This document shows, in pieces, positions 35,784-48,690 of a stretch of 64,000 bases of DNA. The notes under the pieces were generated by a model. It saw nothing but the letters and a program-made list of their open reading frames with translations. It was not told the origin of the DNA and searched no databases. Positions within the stretch are counted from its first letter, which is position 1. Each line of letters starts with the position of its first letter. The translations under genes were made by a program, and so were the position numbers. The stretch is taken from positions 4,906,453 through 4,970,452 of the forward strand of contig OX365946.1 in the NCBI GenBank assembly GCA_947247005.1. The letters run 5' to 3'. Source of the stretch: Spisula solida (taxonomy: Eukaryota > Mollusca > Bivalvia > Venerida > Mactridae).

Positions 35784-37289
35784 CAGTAAAACCTCGTTAT
35801 CTCGAGGACCCATCGGGACAAGCCAAATGCTCGAGTTAAGCCAGGTGCTCGAAATATCCGAAGTCTATGATGAATTGTTGTTATGACTAAGTGTAACTGT
35901 GTTTATAATGAAAACACGTATGATACATGTATTTGGTTGTAACTACGAATACTGTCATTGTTTATCAAGTCTATACGCAATTTGAATCGTGTGGACATTT
36001 GCCGAATTAAACAAATTGCATATGAAAGTCGTAATGAATCTTTTTACATTAAATATCAAACTCCGTTTAACGGTAAAATTGTAATAAAAGTTCGCATCGG
36101 CAAAAAGATAACATTACCCAAAGCGCACGATAGATCCTACATGTTTGAACAAACACCCACGCACAAAAATCGCACGTGATAAAATAAAACCCGGATGCAA
36201 AGTCGATCCAGTTTCCAGCACAGGGATACGGCTCATTGAGTAAAAAACATGCACTATATTATCTATGATAATTTATTTAGGACATGATATTTAGCTGAAT
36301 GAGTTATATCCCTGTGGTTTCCAATTAAAACGCGCGCGACAATTTGGAGACATCAAACGCGGCGGTCTTTCGACTGACTTCAAACGCGCCGCACATCAAA
36401 GAAATTGCCGGTACAGTTGGGAGTAGTGTTTAGTCAGAGTTCCATACCGCGGTATGAATTCGCCAATCGGCGCATAGTGTAGATTCAATTGACATTTAAT
36501 TTTCTACAGTACAAAGTCGACGAATTTTGTATTCTTCAAGGTTGTTTGATAAGAATTGGATTTAATCGCGGACTTGATCTACTTCACTTATTCAGTATCA
36601 GACACGTGAAATTGTACTGTACGTAAGCTTACATTCGCAGGTTTTCATGAAATACGGGAAATGAAAAGTTTTTGAAATGATTTTTACTTGCAGTCAGTTT
36701 TATAACGAACGGAGCCTAAATATTTAAGATTCTACATGGACGTCGGTTTATCTTACGATAATTTAAAAGTATGTGCGAGTCAGTACGTTCGAAGCAACGA
36801 TGTTGCAAATAATAATTCTAGTTCTCGTATAAGTTAATGTTCCCAATTGTTGCCTATTGAACTTGTTCTGAAACGTATGCGTAGTTTAAATCACGCTCAT
36901 TAATTAAATATCTTCTACTTCGTGTTTAATGTAACGGATCGAAAATACGGACATCAATTTAAGTGTTAGGGATTACGCTATTGTCATAGACTATGATTAT
37001 CACGATGTGTGAAAAATACGGACCGTAACAAAATTTAGTATGACATTTTTCGGAGGTGTGAAATTTCGCTCGGATGATTGCCTCGAGATAAGGTAATTAA
37101 TTATCGTTGAAAATTGTTGATTGAACCGACACCTGCGCTCGAATTAGGCCGGATGCTCGTAATAACTTTACTCGAGTTAGAGGGATAAATTAATGTACAA
37201 TATAGAGCAAATTCGTCGGGACTTTGAAATTTGCTCGAATTAGGCCGGTTGCTCGAATAATCGCTGCTCGTATTACCGAGGTTTTACTG
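35784..37289. mobile_element. Pogo/Tigger-like DNA transposon, non-autonomous
   Basis: Inverted ends CAGTAAAACCTCGTTATCTC (left) and CAGTAAAACCTCGGTAATAC (reverse complement of right) are flanked by TA (35782-35783 and 37290-37291). This terminus style is typical of pogo/Tigger elements. Sub-terminal 'gctcgagttaagcc' / 'gctcgaattaggccgg' motifs repeat several times at both ends. The 1506 bp interior has only a basic 73-codon frame (35958-36179) without the DDD/E or CENP-B-like HTH features of a transposase. The uninterrupted paralog near 40715 ('gaacgaattctaatataag') supports insertion at a TA. Confidence 0.85.
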
Positions 37290-37504
37290 TATTTATTAAG
37301 TATACATACAGAGAGATGTATTTCACAAAAAATTGTCATAATGCTATCTAATTTTATCTCATTTATTGAAACACGAAATTCGTTGGCGATTATTAGCGTA
37401 ATTGACCAATTCTTGTATTCTGAGCTTTGCTACATGCAGCCTAGCGTCCTGTGCATTTAACACTTGACTACTCATTACAGGACTAGTAAATAGAATGCAC
37501 GTCC

Positions 37505-39880
37505 TACGACAAATGACTAGTAAATCAATGGGTGGTACATGATACCCAAGTATCTGTAGGTTATGCACATTCATACATTATGATATTTATTAGAAATATT
37601 TAGTCTTTGGAAATGATAGTTTAAGTTTGCATTATGTTCATTAATAAATGTAAGGTTACAGTTAGGTAGGGGCGTTTTATTTTCTTGGTCGGTAGTGTGT
37701 TGCGCACTTCTTCGTTTTAAGATTTTTTGCAGCTAAAGCGGGGCAATATAGTCCTTTTGCTGTGGAAACTGGGTCATTCAGCTAATTAGTAGGTCATCCG
37801 ACTATACGGGTCTTTCAACGTTTTAATACTGTTATTTAACTTTTGAGACTAAAGGCTGCTATAACTATGTAGTTCAGCAGTTTTACTGTTGTAACTAGGT
37901 CATTCAGCGTAGGCATTCCGCCTTTTGGTTGCTGTATCTTTTCTACTGGGTCATTCATCTAGTTATAATTTATTGTACTTTTCGACAGCTTGGACTTGGG
38001 CGGATCTGCGCTTGTTTAGTTGGGCATTGTGCTTTGTGTGTTTTTAATGTTTTCTGTGCTCGGCTGGTTAAGTTGAGTGCTGCCTTCCCTGTCTGACTTA
38101 ATATAATCTTTTTGAGTATACTTTTCATACAACTTTACCCGTCGACGTGGCGTCTAAACGACTATATAAAATATTATTAAACCCTTCAAAAGGCATTAAT
38201 ATAAACCATTGAATCTGTGAGAAAATGAAATATATTACATTCTCTTAGAGTTCATATGACAGAAAGTAGTCGCAGTTATTTTCATAAGAAATTTATTAGA
38301 AATGTCATATACGTGGAAAAATAGTTTTGATATTCTGAATAAGTCCAAACATGCTCTAATAATGCCACCCATTTGGCGAGATGTGTTTTTCAACACCACC
38401 ATTCATAGTTCCAATTATTTATGCTTTTCCACTGAACGCATTTACGTAATGTGTATCAATAGTTTCTTCAACCTCATAAATTGAACAGGCATTTTTACGC
38501 TACTAAATGAAATTTCTTAGAGCTGTCATCTCACGAAATATAACAACAGTCCAAACAAGTACAAACATTTCTAAGAAAGAACATTCAGTCGCGTGCAACC
38601 TTTCCTGTCCTTCATTTCATTATCTTAGTGAAATATAGTTTTGAAGATACACCACGGTTGATTGTCCGACAGGATGTGACCTCAGTAAGTCAAACAAATC
38701 AATTCGGAGCATGACACGGAAGACAAAACAGATCGAAAGGACGCTCACATAACACTAGGACAACCAAAAAACAACAACTAACAGGTACACTGTTTATTTA
38801 CTTTTGAACGAAACGATACAGCCTTATGCTGGGCAACGAAATAGCAATACAGCGCATACAAAATGGACAAAGTTTCACAGAAAGGCAGGGTGGCCAAATG
38901 TTTTTGTAATTGTTTTTTTAAACATTAATGTCGATAGTACTTACATAAAAGGTTTAATACGGTGCTTCGAAATAGTTAAGTGTATTTATATATCACTATT
39001 TTGGCAGACACAGACCTCGCGATTGTATTACCGTAACGACCAAACAATGCACCCGCTGTATTAACAGAACATAATGCTCTTTGGTAGACACATCTAAATA
39101 TGTTATTTCAAAATGAAGACCGCTACGAGATCACCGCATCACAACACTAAAGTCTAATGCTAAATACTATGTTACTAAACATTATGATTTCATAAATTTT
39201 GGAATCGTTCCATGATCATTTGAAATTCGATAGTTTTCAGAAATTCCTATCTGTTTTTGAAGGTCTGGCACTGTTGCTTTCATTCGGTTGCCAACATTAT
39301 CGCCTAGATAAATAATATTTATTATTTTGTAATATCGAAAACAATAAAGAATACATAATACCAGCTGTATATGAGAAATTGATGTTTGCTACAGTAAACA
39401 AATTGCTTTTATGATCATACTGATAACTGTGTTTGTAAATTGTATAAAAAGTTGACAATCATACGTCACTGTTAAATATTATTATAGTTGTTGTTATTAT
39501 TACATGTATTAGTATTTATACCATATTCATAAAGCACTTTTATCATGTAATTACGCCTATGAGTACAATGCAAAATAATATTGTTGTTCTTACGTCTCGA
39601 GTTTTTTATGATTGCGTAAATATTTGTGATGGGAGTTTATAGATTATTTATTCACGAGAATAAATGATTTGCAGAAAATGATTGTAAGTATTACTTTTAA
39701 TGATGTTAAATATGGCTCATTTCTGGTGGATTTTAATATGGTTAATTGAAAGGTAGAACGGCTGCACTAAGTTCTTACTGGTCAATTGGGAAACAACTTT
39801 AACTAATACTAGTATTAGTCGCTCCTGTCACTCATCCAAGATTCTATAGATCGCCACAATGGTAAGAGAGTAGCGATGTC
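37505..39880 (+). repeat. Segmental repeat block R1, copy 2
   Basis: Colinear with 1-2560 and 40974-42575, but with a DR1 member inserted or retained (37685-38120). Shared anchors include the 'gaacgaaacgatacagcctt' stretch near 38808 and 'gtaatatcgaaaacaataaa' at 39331, matching 1642. Confidence 0.75.
37685..38120 (+). repeat. Dispersed repeat DR1, longest copy
   Basis: It has more subrepeats than other members: at least five imperfect units with 'actgggtcattcagc' or a variant between 37730 and 37950. It ends in the 'gagtgctgccttccctgtc' core. The copies at 1 and 40974 of the surrounding block lack it. Confidence 0.65.
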
Positions 39881-40022
39881 AGGTTTTCTTTTGAAACTCA
39901 AGAATGAAAATGCTGATTTTATTTCGTCCATGGTATGGACCTACACCTAGTAATTTATCAAACAATGTAGCTAATAAAGTACGTTTCACAGGTATTTTAA
40001 TGAATGACAAGTTACCATTCAT

Positions 40023-40355
40023 GTGTCCTATCTATATGTAATAGCTCCACATTGTATTGGTTATATTGTACCTTATAGTACAAAGTGTTTACACAAATGT
40101 GTTTATGGTAATTGTATGTCATCTAATTATCTGACAATGGTTAAAGCCAACCATACTGAAGGTTTCAAATTGTGCCGCGTATGTGATGTTTTTATGTTTT
40201 CTGTGCTCAACTGGTTATGTCGAGTGCTGCCTCCCCTTTCCGACTTGCTATTATTTTTTTCTTATCTGAAACCTGTAATTCTTCCCGGTTTTAATGAAAA
40301 TACTTCTAATTCCTCTTCTTTTCGTTCACTGTCTACACTACCACCCCAGTCATAG
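40023..40355 (+). other. 110-codon frame overlapping DR1, not a supported gene
   Basis: The frame runs through a DR1 core fragment (40185-40275, 'gagtgctgcctccccttt'), which explains its middle part. The remainder has no recognised domain. Confidence 0.4.
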
Positions 40356-40973
40356 CGATAAAGGAAGCAGTCTTCTTGAGGTCATCCTTTTGGCCATGGA
40401 GCGTCTTGTCTAGGGTGGTTGAAACTGGCCACACAGGTACATATTCATTATTTCGACAAATGCGAGACACAGTAACCGCAGCACTATTTTCATTCTCGTA
40501 AAGCTATTTAAGTGATTTGCCGTATCTGTGTTTTAACGAGAATATTCATGCACACCATGGTTTCCTCTGCGCGTCTAAATCACATATATTTTGTGAACTG
40601 TATTTGTTTTAAGCCGAAATAAACGTATGGAAATGTATATAGCTGAAATCGCAGGTTGTGTTAGCATATAACACAATAGGGGCTACTAGTTAAATATTGT
40701 CAACATATTGAACGAATTCTAATATAAGTATCAATACAGATAGATATATTTCACCAAAATAATAAATTATTGTCATAATGATATCTGATTTTATCTCATT
40801 TCTTTCTGATGCCTGGCCACTAAACGAGAATGGTTTTGAGACACAGAGTTCTTCGGTGATTATTAGCATCATTGACCAAGCCTTGTATTCTGAGCATTGC
40901 TAGATGCAGCCTAGCGTCCTGTCAATTTAGCACTTTACTACCCATTACAGGACTAGTAAATGGAATACATGTA

Positions 40974-42575
40974 CTACGACACATGACTAGCAAATGAACG
41001 GATGGTATAATTATGATACATTTTTACCAACGTGTATGTAGTTAATGCACATTCTAACATAATGGTGTTTTTTACGTTCATTAATAAATGTAAGGTTTCA
41101 GATCAGACTTCGAGAACCCTTTTCGTACAACATTACACATCATGGCGTCTCAATGACTATATAGAATATCATTAAACCCTTCTGAAAGGCATTATTATAA
41201 ACCATTGAATCTGCAAAAAGAGGAATTTGAAAAGGAATTGCTATATATTACATTCTCTTAGACTACCAATGACAGAAATTAGTCTCAGTTATTTTGACAA
41301 GAAAGAAATCAGATATGCCTTTATTAGAAATGCAATATACGTGGAATAAGAAAAAATAGTTTTAATATATAAATAATATCAAAACATTCTCTAATAGAGA
41401 TGTGTCTTTCCACACCACCATTCATTATTCAAATAAATAATGCTTTTCCACTGAACACATTAACGTAATGTATTTCAACATTTGTTCCACCTCTTAAATT
41501 GAACAACATTTAAACGCTACTAAAGTGATCTTTTTAGAACTTTCATCTCACGAAACATAAAAAAGTCCATTGGAACATGTACAAAGATGTCAATGAAAAA
41601 TGACATTCTGTTGAGAACTACATTTCCTGTAAGCCTTTTCATTATCTTAGTGCAATATAGTTATGAAGATACACCAAAGTTGAATGTCCGACAGCATGCC
41701 ACCTCAGTAAGTTAAACTAAACAATCCGGAGCAAGACCCGGAAGACAAAACATATCAAAAGGACGACTACTCATCACTATGACAACCCACAAACAACCCT
41801 AAACAGGTACAGTGTGCATGTACATTTGAACGAAACGAATCCGCCTTATGCTTGGCAACGATATAGCAAAACGACACATACGAAATGGAATAATTTCACA
41901 AAAAGCAATGTGGCAAACTTTTCTTTTGTAATTGCCTTTTGTAATAATAATGTGGTCATTGGAAGGTTGAATACAGGGCTTCAACGTATTAAGTGTATGC
42001 AGATATTGTTCGCAGACAAGTGCGAGTGTTAACATTGTAAAGTTTTATTGAACTGAGTTTCGTTATTTCCGATGGATTTTGAATAATCTTAAAATATTGA
42101 GAAGAAGATCGGCTGTATGCAAGAGCTATCCTTTATGTAATAGTTAGAACATATTAAGTAAATTTTAATGATTAAAAAGGTCGGAGCTAGCGAAGCGAAG
42201 CGAGGCCTTTTTAGTCATTAAAATTTACTAAATATGTTCTAACTAACTTAGAATATAACATTCTGCATTCTCATTGGCCGATAGAAATTAGCGCCAACGC
42301 ATGACGTCAAGTCTGTGAAGAGAAAATTTTAATGATTAAATTTTCATTTAACCGCGAAAATGCGGCGTTTTCATTGGCTCATAATGTAGGTTATATTCTA
42401 AACTAAGTTATTATACGTCGATTGTGAAACAACTTTAACTTATATTAGTCGCACTCTTCACTCATAGAAGATGCTATCGGTCGCTACACAGGTAAGAGAG
42501 TAACGATGCCAGTTTTTTCCTTTCTTGTTTTTAACTTGAACTGTGGAGCACTGATTTTATTTCGGCTATGGTATG
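40974..42575 (+). repeat. Segmental repeat block R1, copy 3
   Basis: Colinear with 1-2560 and the first block of the downstream half of the tandem duplication. It lacks the counterpart of 1035-1985 and carries an M3 MITE insertion at 42138-42413. Confidence 0.75.
42138..42413 (+). mobile_element. Composite MITE, family M3 (most complete copy)
   Basis: It is inserted relative to the paralog near 2062 ('aatagttattgcac'), with a GTTA-like flank on both sides. It has two modules. The first, 42144-42246, is a hairpin with arms of about 37 bp ('agaacatattaagtaaattt' and its inverse) around a 'gctagcgaagcgaagcgagg' loop. The second, 42248-42410, has inner inverted ends 'ttagaatataac' and 'gttatattctaa' around GC-richer DNA with TGACGTCA. 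Non-coding. Confidence 0.75.
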
Positions 42576-42904
42576 GTGCAGTGAAGAAGGTAACCCACGA
42601 CCAAAACCCAATCTCCCGAAGCATCTCAAGTAGAAATCTTAGCTCAAATTGAGATTTTGCTCAAATCAGAGAAAAATCTGAAGTCCTAGCTCTTAAAAAT
42701 TTTACTGTTATAAATTTATTACCATTGTTTCTTTTTTGTTATACCGATTGTGATTCTTGGCATGCATGGAAATCAACCCAAAGATAAGTGGCAATATTTG
42801 AGCTGAGTTTTATTTCCTTTATTTGTTGTTTTCTCTGTATAATGTTGTTGACATACCTTTACATTGTCTTATATTTAGTTTTATGTATGAACATTATAAT
42901 ATTG

Positions 42905-44500
42905 TTTCGTGTTCATTGGCATACAATCACCGGTAAGCATGATACATATAAACAATTATACACAAATAAAATCATCCAATTGTATCCTTCTTAATACACA
43001 AAGATAATAATTACAAAATAATCCAAATGAATGTACGTTTGCGGAACTACGTCAATGCGTTATACAAACAGCTTTCAGTAAACGTCTGTCTAGTGAAGTA
43101 GAATTTTCAACGAGATTTGTTTCTTTTTTTAATTGATCAAAGAAAACAATCGTCATGGGTATTCTATATTAATGTTGGACTGTTATAGAGAAATTAATTA
43201 TAAAGATGAAAGCACTTATAGTTTCAATGTATTCAATCACTAGTTAAAAATGTTTAAAACAAATATAATCAAAAAACCTAGTTCAGTTGTATAATACAAA
43301 TGTATTTCCATTTTTTCAATGCAATCAATTGTATGGTTTTGCTTTCTTAGAGTTTAAGTTTTATTAAACAATATAGTGATGGAATGGAAAATTTCTCTCA
43401 CTGCGCCCAAACAATCGGTTATATATCTCCAAAACAATACTCAACGACTGACAGAACCCATTTACTCTTTATTATTGGAAAGGCTATTTATTACATCAAA
43501 CGGAGACTTAATATTATCTGCACCAATTTATTCAACCGTTTTATTGCTATTAGACGACGTCAGATGGAAACCAGACAGTAAGCCTACAGATCGGTCACTG
43601 ATTGTTGATATGGGAAGAAAATTCTCACAGAGAAACTACACGGAATTCAATATGAAATAAATTGAATTAATCCAATCAGTCTTGTCCAAGTCTTGTATGT
43701 TTTTATAACAATTTCCATTAAAATCGAGTTAGTAGAATGTTTCTTCTTTTAGGTTTGGTGAGGCCACAGAATGTGGATTGTTTAAATGTCAGGATATAAC
43801 CCCATAATGTTTAAGCTGGCTTATTAACGTAATAAAACATCAAAACGACCCTGGAACTGCTGAAACTGGTCAACGTTTTCAAACAAGCAAACGTGTTGTA
43901 GATAACCTTGTACAGTACAAGTGACAGATCAGATGTATATATGTGTTACAGGACATTCAGTGTGATAATTTAACTTGTTGATTGCTGAAACTAGTTCATT
44001 CAGCTTTTTGACAGCTGGGACCGAGCGGATCTTTTTCTCGTTCAGCTGTGTGTTGGGCATTGTGCCTTGTATGTTTTCATGTTTTCTGTGCGCGGTTGGT
44101 CAAGTTGAGTGCTGCATTTCCTGTTACAAGATGATGACACTGTCGGTTAAACTATGAGATGAACTATTCGAACATGTCTCTGAACGTAGAAAGCAATTTG
44201 ACTACGTGATGTAATTATGATAACGCATGCTATAAGGAATGGAAAAACACGCAACGTTAGTCAACTTGGTATGCAGGGGATATAAGCAACTCGTTGGCCA
44301 CATATATGTACACATCATAGTGTATCGGGAGATTAATATCATTATGGTAATATAACGTGAGTCAAATGTGATATAAAGAAGAGTACTAGGTGTATGTTAA
44401 GAAATGACATATGACGGTAAAACACTTATATTTATGACGTATGCTATTATTTTCTAGGGGGTTGTAAGTAAATTTTGATAGGTGGTATAATGTAGGGCCT
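42905..44500 (+). repeat. Segmental repeat block R2, copy 2
   Basis: Colinear with 2590-5080, missing the counterpart of about 3640-4525. Between 42585 and 42905 it has sequence absent from the upstream copy, and no element was identified there. A DR1 member lies at 43945-44130. Confidence 0.75.
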
Positions 44501-44689
44501 ACATAAATACATGACAAGCGTCATGGCAAGTGTCTGCAAGTTATATTCAGGGTCGAATTTGTATTCTTGCAATTCTACACTAACAATTAGATCGATTAGG
44601 TGTAATGTAAGAAAATAACACCGACTAAGTAACAAACAATAAGCAGATTAACTTTGTTCTATCACATTCTTGTTTTTAGGTCATTATTA

Positions 44690-44995
44690 TAATCAAAGTG
44701 TTTTTCTGCTACATCATATGACATTGACAGATGACGGTCAATTAAGAATTCACCATACATACACAATTGACAACTAAAGAGCCGGACTAAAATTGTGTAT
44801 AGAGATTTTGACGTTTTATTTAAGCATTCCGTATAATTATCAGTAATTATTACGGCTAGTCTGAGTCATTTTATTATCGTAAAGTTACTATGACAAATAC
44901 CCGTCTCAATGATGGAGCAACAAAGTTACTTAACGAAACAATACTCCATTGATAGACATAAGCCAATATGTTTACTGTAAATAGAGACTACTTAG
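44690..44995 (+). repeat. Diverged paralog of 9300-9600
   Basis: Shared anchors are 'attattacggctagtctg', 'gcaacaaagttacttaacga' and 'actccattgata'. It is part of an older, third copy that continues at 49868-51680. Confidence 0.6.
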
Positions 44996-44999
44996 ACTT

Positions 45000-45689
45000 G
45001 ATCGGCTATGGGTTACAGTGTATGAAACGATGACCACTGTTATTATATATACACTAACATCACCACCTTATTTTGCAATTTTTGGTCATTCATTTGAGTA
45101 ATAATTTTTTAAAATGGACTGCCTTATGTATTATTTTATCGTATATTTATTCGTATACCTTTGTCTTCACTTGTGTGAGAATGATTGTGCGGTATGAGTG
45201 AATTAATATGAGTGAATGAGGCGCATCCAACTTGTTTAACTGGTATGCTTGGTGAGTAAGTGTTCATAAAAGTTCCTGTGCATGTCATTCCTTCCCTCGT
45301 CTAAACCCTACTTCCACTCTGCACTTCTGAATTCCGGCCGTTCTTTGAATACTCCTACATAATATTATCTTAAACTTTCACAGGTTGCTAGATTATTTTA
45401 TTATTTGCTTTCAATGGATTACGGAGATTTTTCAGTGAAACTAACAGTGAAAATAACAGTGAAATTACCACTTTGTTATTTTCACTGTTTAGAAGCTGGT
45501 TCCAGTATCGTTCAGAAAAAGAAACGTAACGTCAACGGCGCCGGGCTTTAAAATGTACGTTACGTCATTATGACGTCACAATTGTCACGGCTTGACGTTC
45601 CAATTTCGACGTGATTTTTCCAATTAAGCCAATTACGGTACCATTTTAAGAGAAATTGAAGCATATAATAAACAGAAAATTTGTTGGTT
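45000..45689. other. No gene; CpG-bearing patch and inverted 'cagtgaaaataacagtg'
   Basis: An inverted repeat pairs 'aacagtgaaaataacagtga' (about 45446) with 'gttattttcactgttt' (45475). It is followed by a locally GC-richer patch (45520-45615) with a TGACGTCA palindrome. This may belong to the hairpin element that follows, but no boundary is clear. Confidence 0.4.
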
Positions 45690-45868
45690 TAATAAAAAGA
45701 GGATATTTGTTGATTTTGGTGTAAGATCAATTTTATTTCACTCGTGATCACATAAAATTATATTTTCAATCGGGCTTCGCCACTCGTGAAAATATTGATT
45801 TTCTGTGATCAATCGATGAAATAAAATACGATCTTACACCAAAATCAATAAATATCCTCTTTTTATTA
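45690..45868. mobile_element. Fold-back hairpin MITE
   Basis: The two arms of about 80 bp are near-perfect inverses. The left starts 'taataaaaagaggatatttg' and the right ends with its inverse at 45868. Both contain 'ttgattttggtgtaagatc'. The apex is short ('cgggcttcgcc'). Non-coding. Confidence 0.75.
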
Positions 45869-46269
45869 TACTGGTCCTGGTAAGTTGCTTCAGTTATTTA
45901 TTGAAATTATTTACATGTACATTTGTATTTTGATTGAACTTACTTATTAGATTGCGTGGACTGACCTTTTGACATTTGTAGCTCGCGAGCTAGAGTACTG
46001 TAAATTCTAATCTACGTAAATTTGTTCTTTTGATAATTGTTAATTTTATATTTTAGGGATTCTTTCTCTGAATCTACATGTATATTATGTATATGTACCG
46101 AGTAGTTGGTGTTTATCTTAACTGAAACCCCAACCCCTAGGTTACTTTTATATAACATTGTATCAATATAAATTAGTCGATAATTTCAATACTCTTGTAG
46201 GCTAATGTCAAATATACTACTCAAACGTTGAAAAGGGTAAATAAATTTATATAGAACCCTATTCCAACT

Positions 46270-46545
46270 GTACCTTGATTTTGGTTGCTATGGTAACCAA
46301 AATTCTGCATAATTATTGTTGCTATTGTTTGAATGAACCACCCAAAGAGTATTGTTACCAATTTGAAAAAATGAAATCGCTATATTTAGAAAGAACAATT
46401 CCTGTAAAGTTTGGTTAAAATTGGCCCAGTAGTTGAAGTCGTTAAGATAATTGTTTGCAGGACTTACACACATATGGATGACAGATAAAGACCGATCACC
46501 AAAGCTCACCTTGTCACTATGTGACAGGTAAGCTTAAAAGAGCCA
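46270..46545 (-). repeat. Dispersed repeat with terminal hairpin
   Basis: It runs from 'attttggttgctatggtaac' (itself palindromic) to 'aaagctcaccttgtcactat' plus 'gtgacaggtaagctt', a stem with a small loop at 46501-46535. The 73-codon minus frame inside is repeat-derived. The type is familiar from bivalve genomes. Confidence 0.55.
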
Positions 46546-46559
46546 AATTCCGAAAAGAG

Positions 46560-48600
46560 CTTTTTTAAAGTAATTCCTGCTTTTCCTATTTTTGGTCTAA
46601 ACTAGAATTGCCACACTGATAATTAATACCCCACAGAACCACTTCGTCCCAGAAACCATGTTTTCTTTTTTTTGGTAACAGTGAACTTGACCCCACCTGT
46701 CCCATTTTCAAACTTAAGAGGAGTATTCACATAAGCCACCTATCCAGCAAGTGTCATCACAATATCTCATTCCTAACTAAAGTTATCGTCAAGAAACCAA
46801 CAGACCAACTGATGGACGGACATATTTGCACTATTTAGCCAAATATTAGTGATATTGTAGCATAGGTTTAATACCCCTGCCCAGTAAGCACAATATCTTA
46901 GTGGCAAATGTTGTATCACAACTATGCGACAAGGCTAATCCGTCATTAACTCTAATTAACTTGTGACACAAGGATGTGAAATAATCCTGACACAACTAAA
47001 TTACATCATTTTATAAGTGATAAATATGAGACTAAATAGCAAATGTATGTTATATTGTATGCTTTTATGCAGGCTATACATGTAAAGAACAATATAATTG
47101 ACGATTTAGTCACACTCTTCCATGAAAACAAGTAAATGAATATTATTCTCCACATGTGGAGAAGATGTGGACTCTTAATGGTACGGTACATTAGCACGGA
47201 TATAGGATACAGTCTAGATACTGGTTAAGTCAAATAGTACATTCTCAGAAAAAATAGGCTGCAAAGCGGTAGAACAAAAATTCATTTGTTTTCCAACGTT
47301 CAAACATGAAAACTTAAGGTATAAAAAATTACTACAGATTATCATTAAACTTCTTTATAAAGCTATAGCAAAAAGTACCGGTATCCTAAAAAAAGCTTTA
47401 TATTAAAACTATTTTATTTTATTCTACACTGCCGCTTCCGTATCTCAATACTGATGGCAAGAAGATATCAACAGAATGTTTAATTAATATATATTAAAAA
47501 TAAAATAATATAAATAGAATAATTATAATTAAAACAGTTGTCCTCAACTTTAGTAGGAGTAGAACACAAAACTTATCATATTATTGTTCTTGAATCTAAA
47601 ACAAAATAGAAATCACATTACTAACAATGTGGAGAGCCCTCGATTTGCTATTCTAGATATCGACATTACTGGATAAAACCCATTTTCCGGAATCGAAAAT
47701 TTCACGGTCGTTGGATTCCGGACAATAAGTCGTATAGCGGGAGTGTATATAATTATTCTTTTTTCAATATTCAAACATGAAAAATGTATCAAACAATTAT
47801 TGTATATTAGCAACATCTTTGTTTTTAAAAACCTTAAGCAATAATTATCCTAAAAAATTCTTTATATGTGAAATATTGCATTTTATTCTACACTCTCATT
47901 TTTCAAGTTAAACATATTATTTAGGCCAAAATAATCGCGATTTTTGTAGCTAATTGCTCTATACGCTATATTCAGGTGCACCCCTGACGTACATTCGGAA
48001 TATCTCGCACATTGTCGTAATCCCGGAAAACAGGTTTTAATCTGTAATGTCGATATGGTGAATGCTAGGAAACAGCTTGTTTAAAAAGTGCAACATAGCC
48101 TACAAAGAGAAACATTTATATGCTACTGGCGAGTGCTCGAAGATAGCAGATCGTTTGACAGCAAAGCGCTACCAAAGCGGTCCTTCACTTTGCTTTGCAC
48201 AAAAAAGCGCTTGCCTAGCAAAGTGCTGAGAAATCGTATGCTATGGTCGAGCTATGCTTGCTGGTAGCATGTCGTTTACGTAAAGTAAAGCGCTATTTGG
48301 TAGCTGTTCGGTTAGGCATCAGGCTCCTGGATGATATTTGAACAGTTGACACAAAAACATATCACTCACATATCAATAAACCTATTAAGACTTAAAAGTA
48401 AACCACCACCACCTATTTAAACCATAAATTTAGACGACTTAAAGAGATACCTGCAGCGGCTGAACGGTCAGAATTTAAAAACAGCCACTTGGAGACAGCT
48501 TATCTGCTTTACTTACTACGTCTATGCTATGTCAGGCTACCAGCGAGCAGTGCTCGCCTGTACTGCTCGCCTGTGTAGCATAGCATTTCTCAGCAGGGTA
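46560..48600. other. No gene; weak inverted and tandem repeats
   Basis: 'tagatatcgacattactgga' near 47655 is inverted at about 48040 ('taatgtcgatatggtg'), and 'ttcaaacatgaaaa' occurs at 47310 and 47769. A patch at 48140-48320 repeats 'caaagcgct' motifs. No class could be assigned. Confidence 0.35.
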
Positions 48601-48604
48601 GTCA

Positions 48605-48690
48605 AGTGGCACGCTGGTCGAGCGGATAATGCTCTCAACTACTGATCAAGATATCCCTGGTTCGTTTCTTGGCCGGGGTACTTGGTAATT
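48605..48690 (+). ncRNA. tRNA-derived SINE head
   Basis: It starts 'gtggcacgctggtcgagcgg' (A box TGGTCGAGCGG) and has a degenerate B box GGTTCGTTTC about 45 nt later, then 'ggccggggtac'. The D-arm pattern is Ser/Leu-like. The anticodon stem is degraded. A T-poor AT-rich body follows to about 48750. Confidence 0.5.

Noticed and set aside
40023..40355. 110-codon plus-strand frame, longest outside the microsatellite after the 123-codon frame at 14060
   Set aside because: It overlaps a dispersed-repeat core and shows no domain or coding bias.
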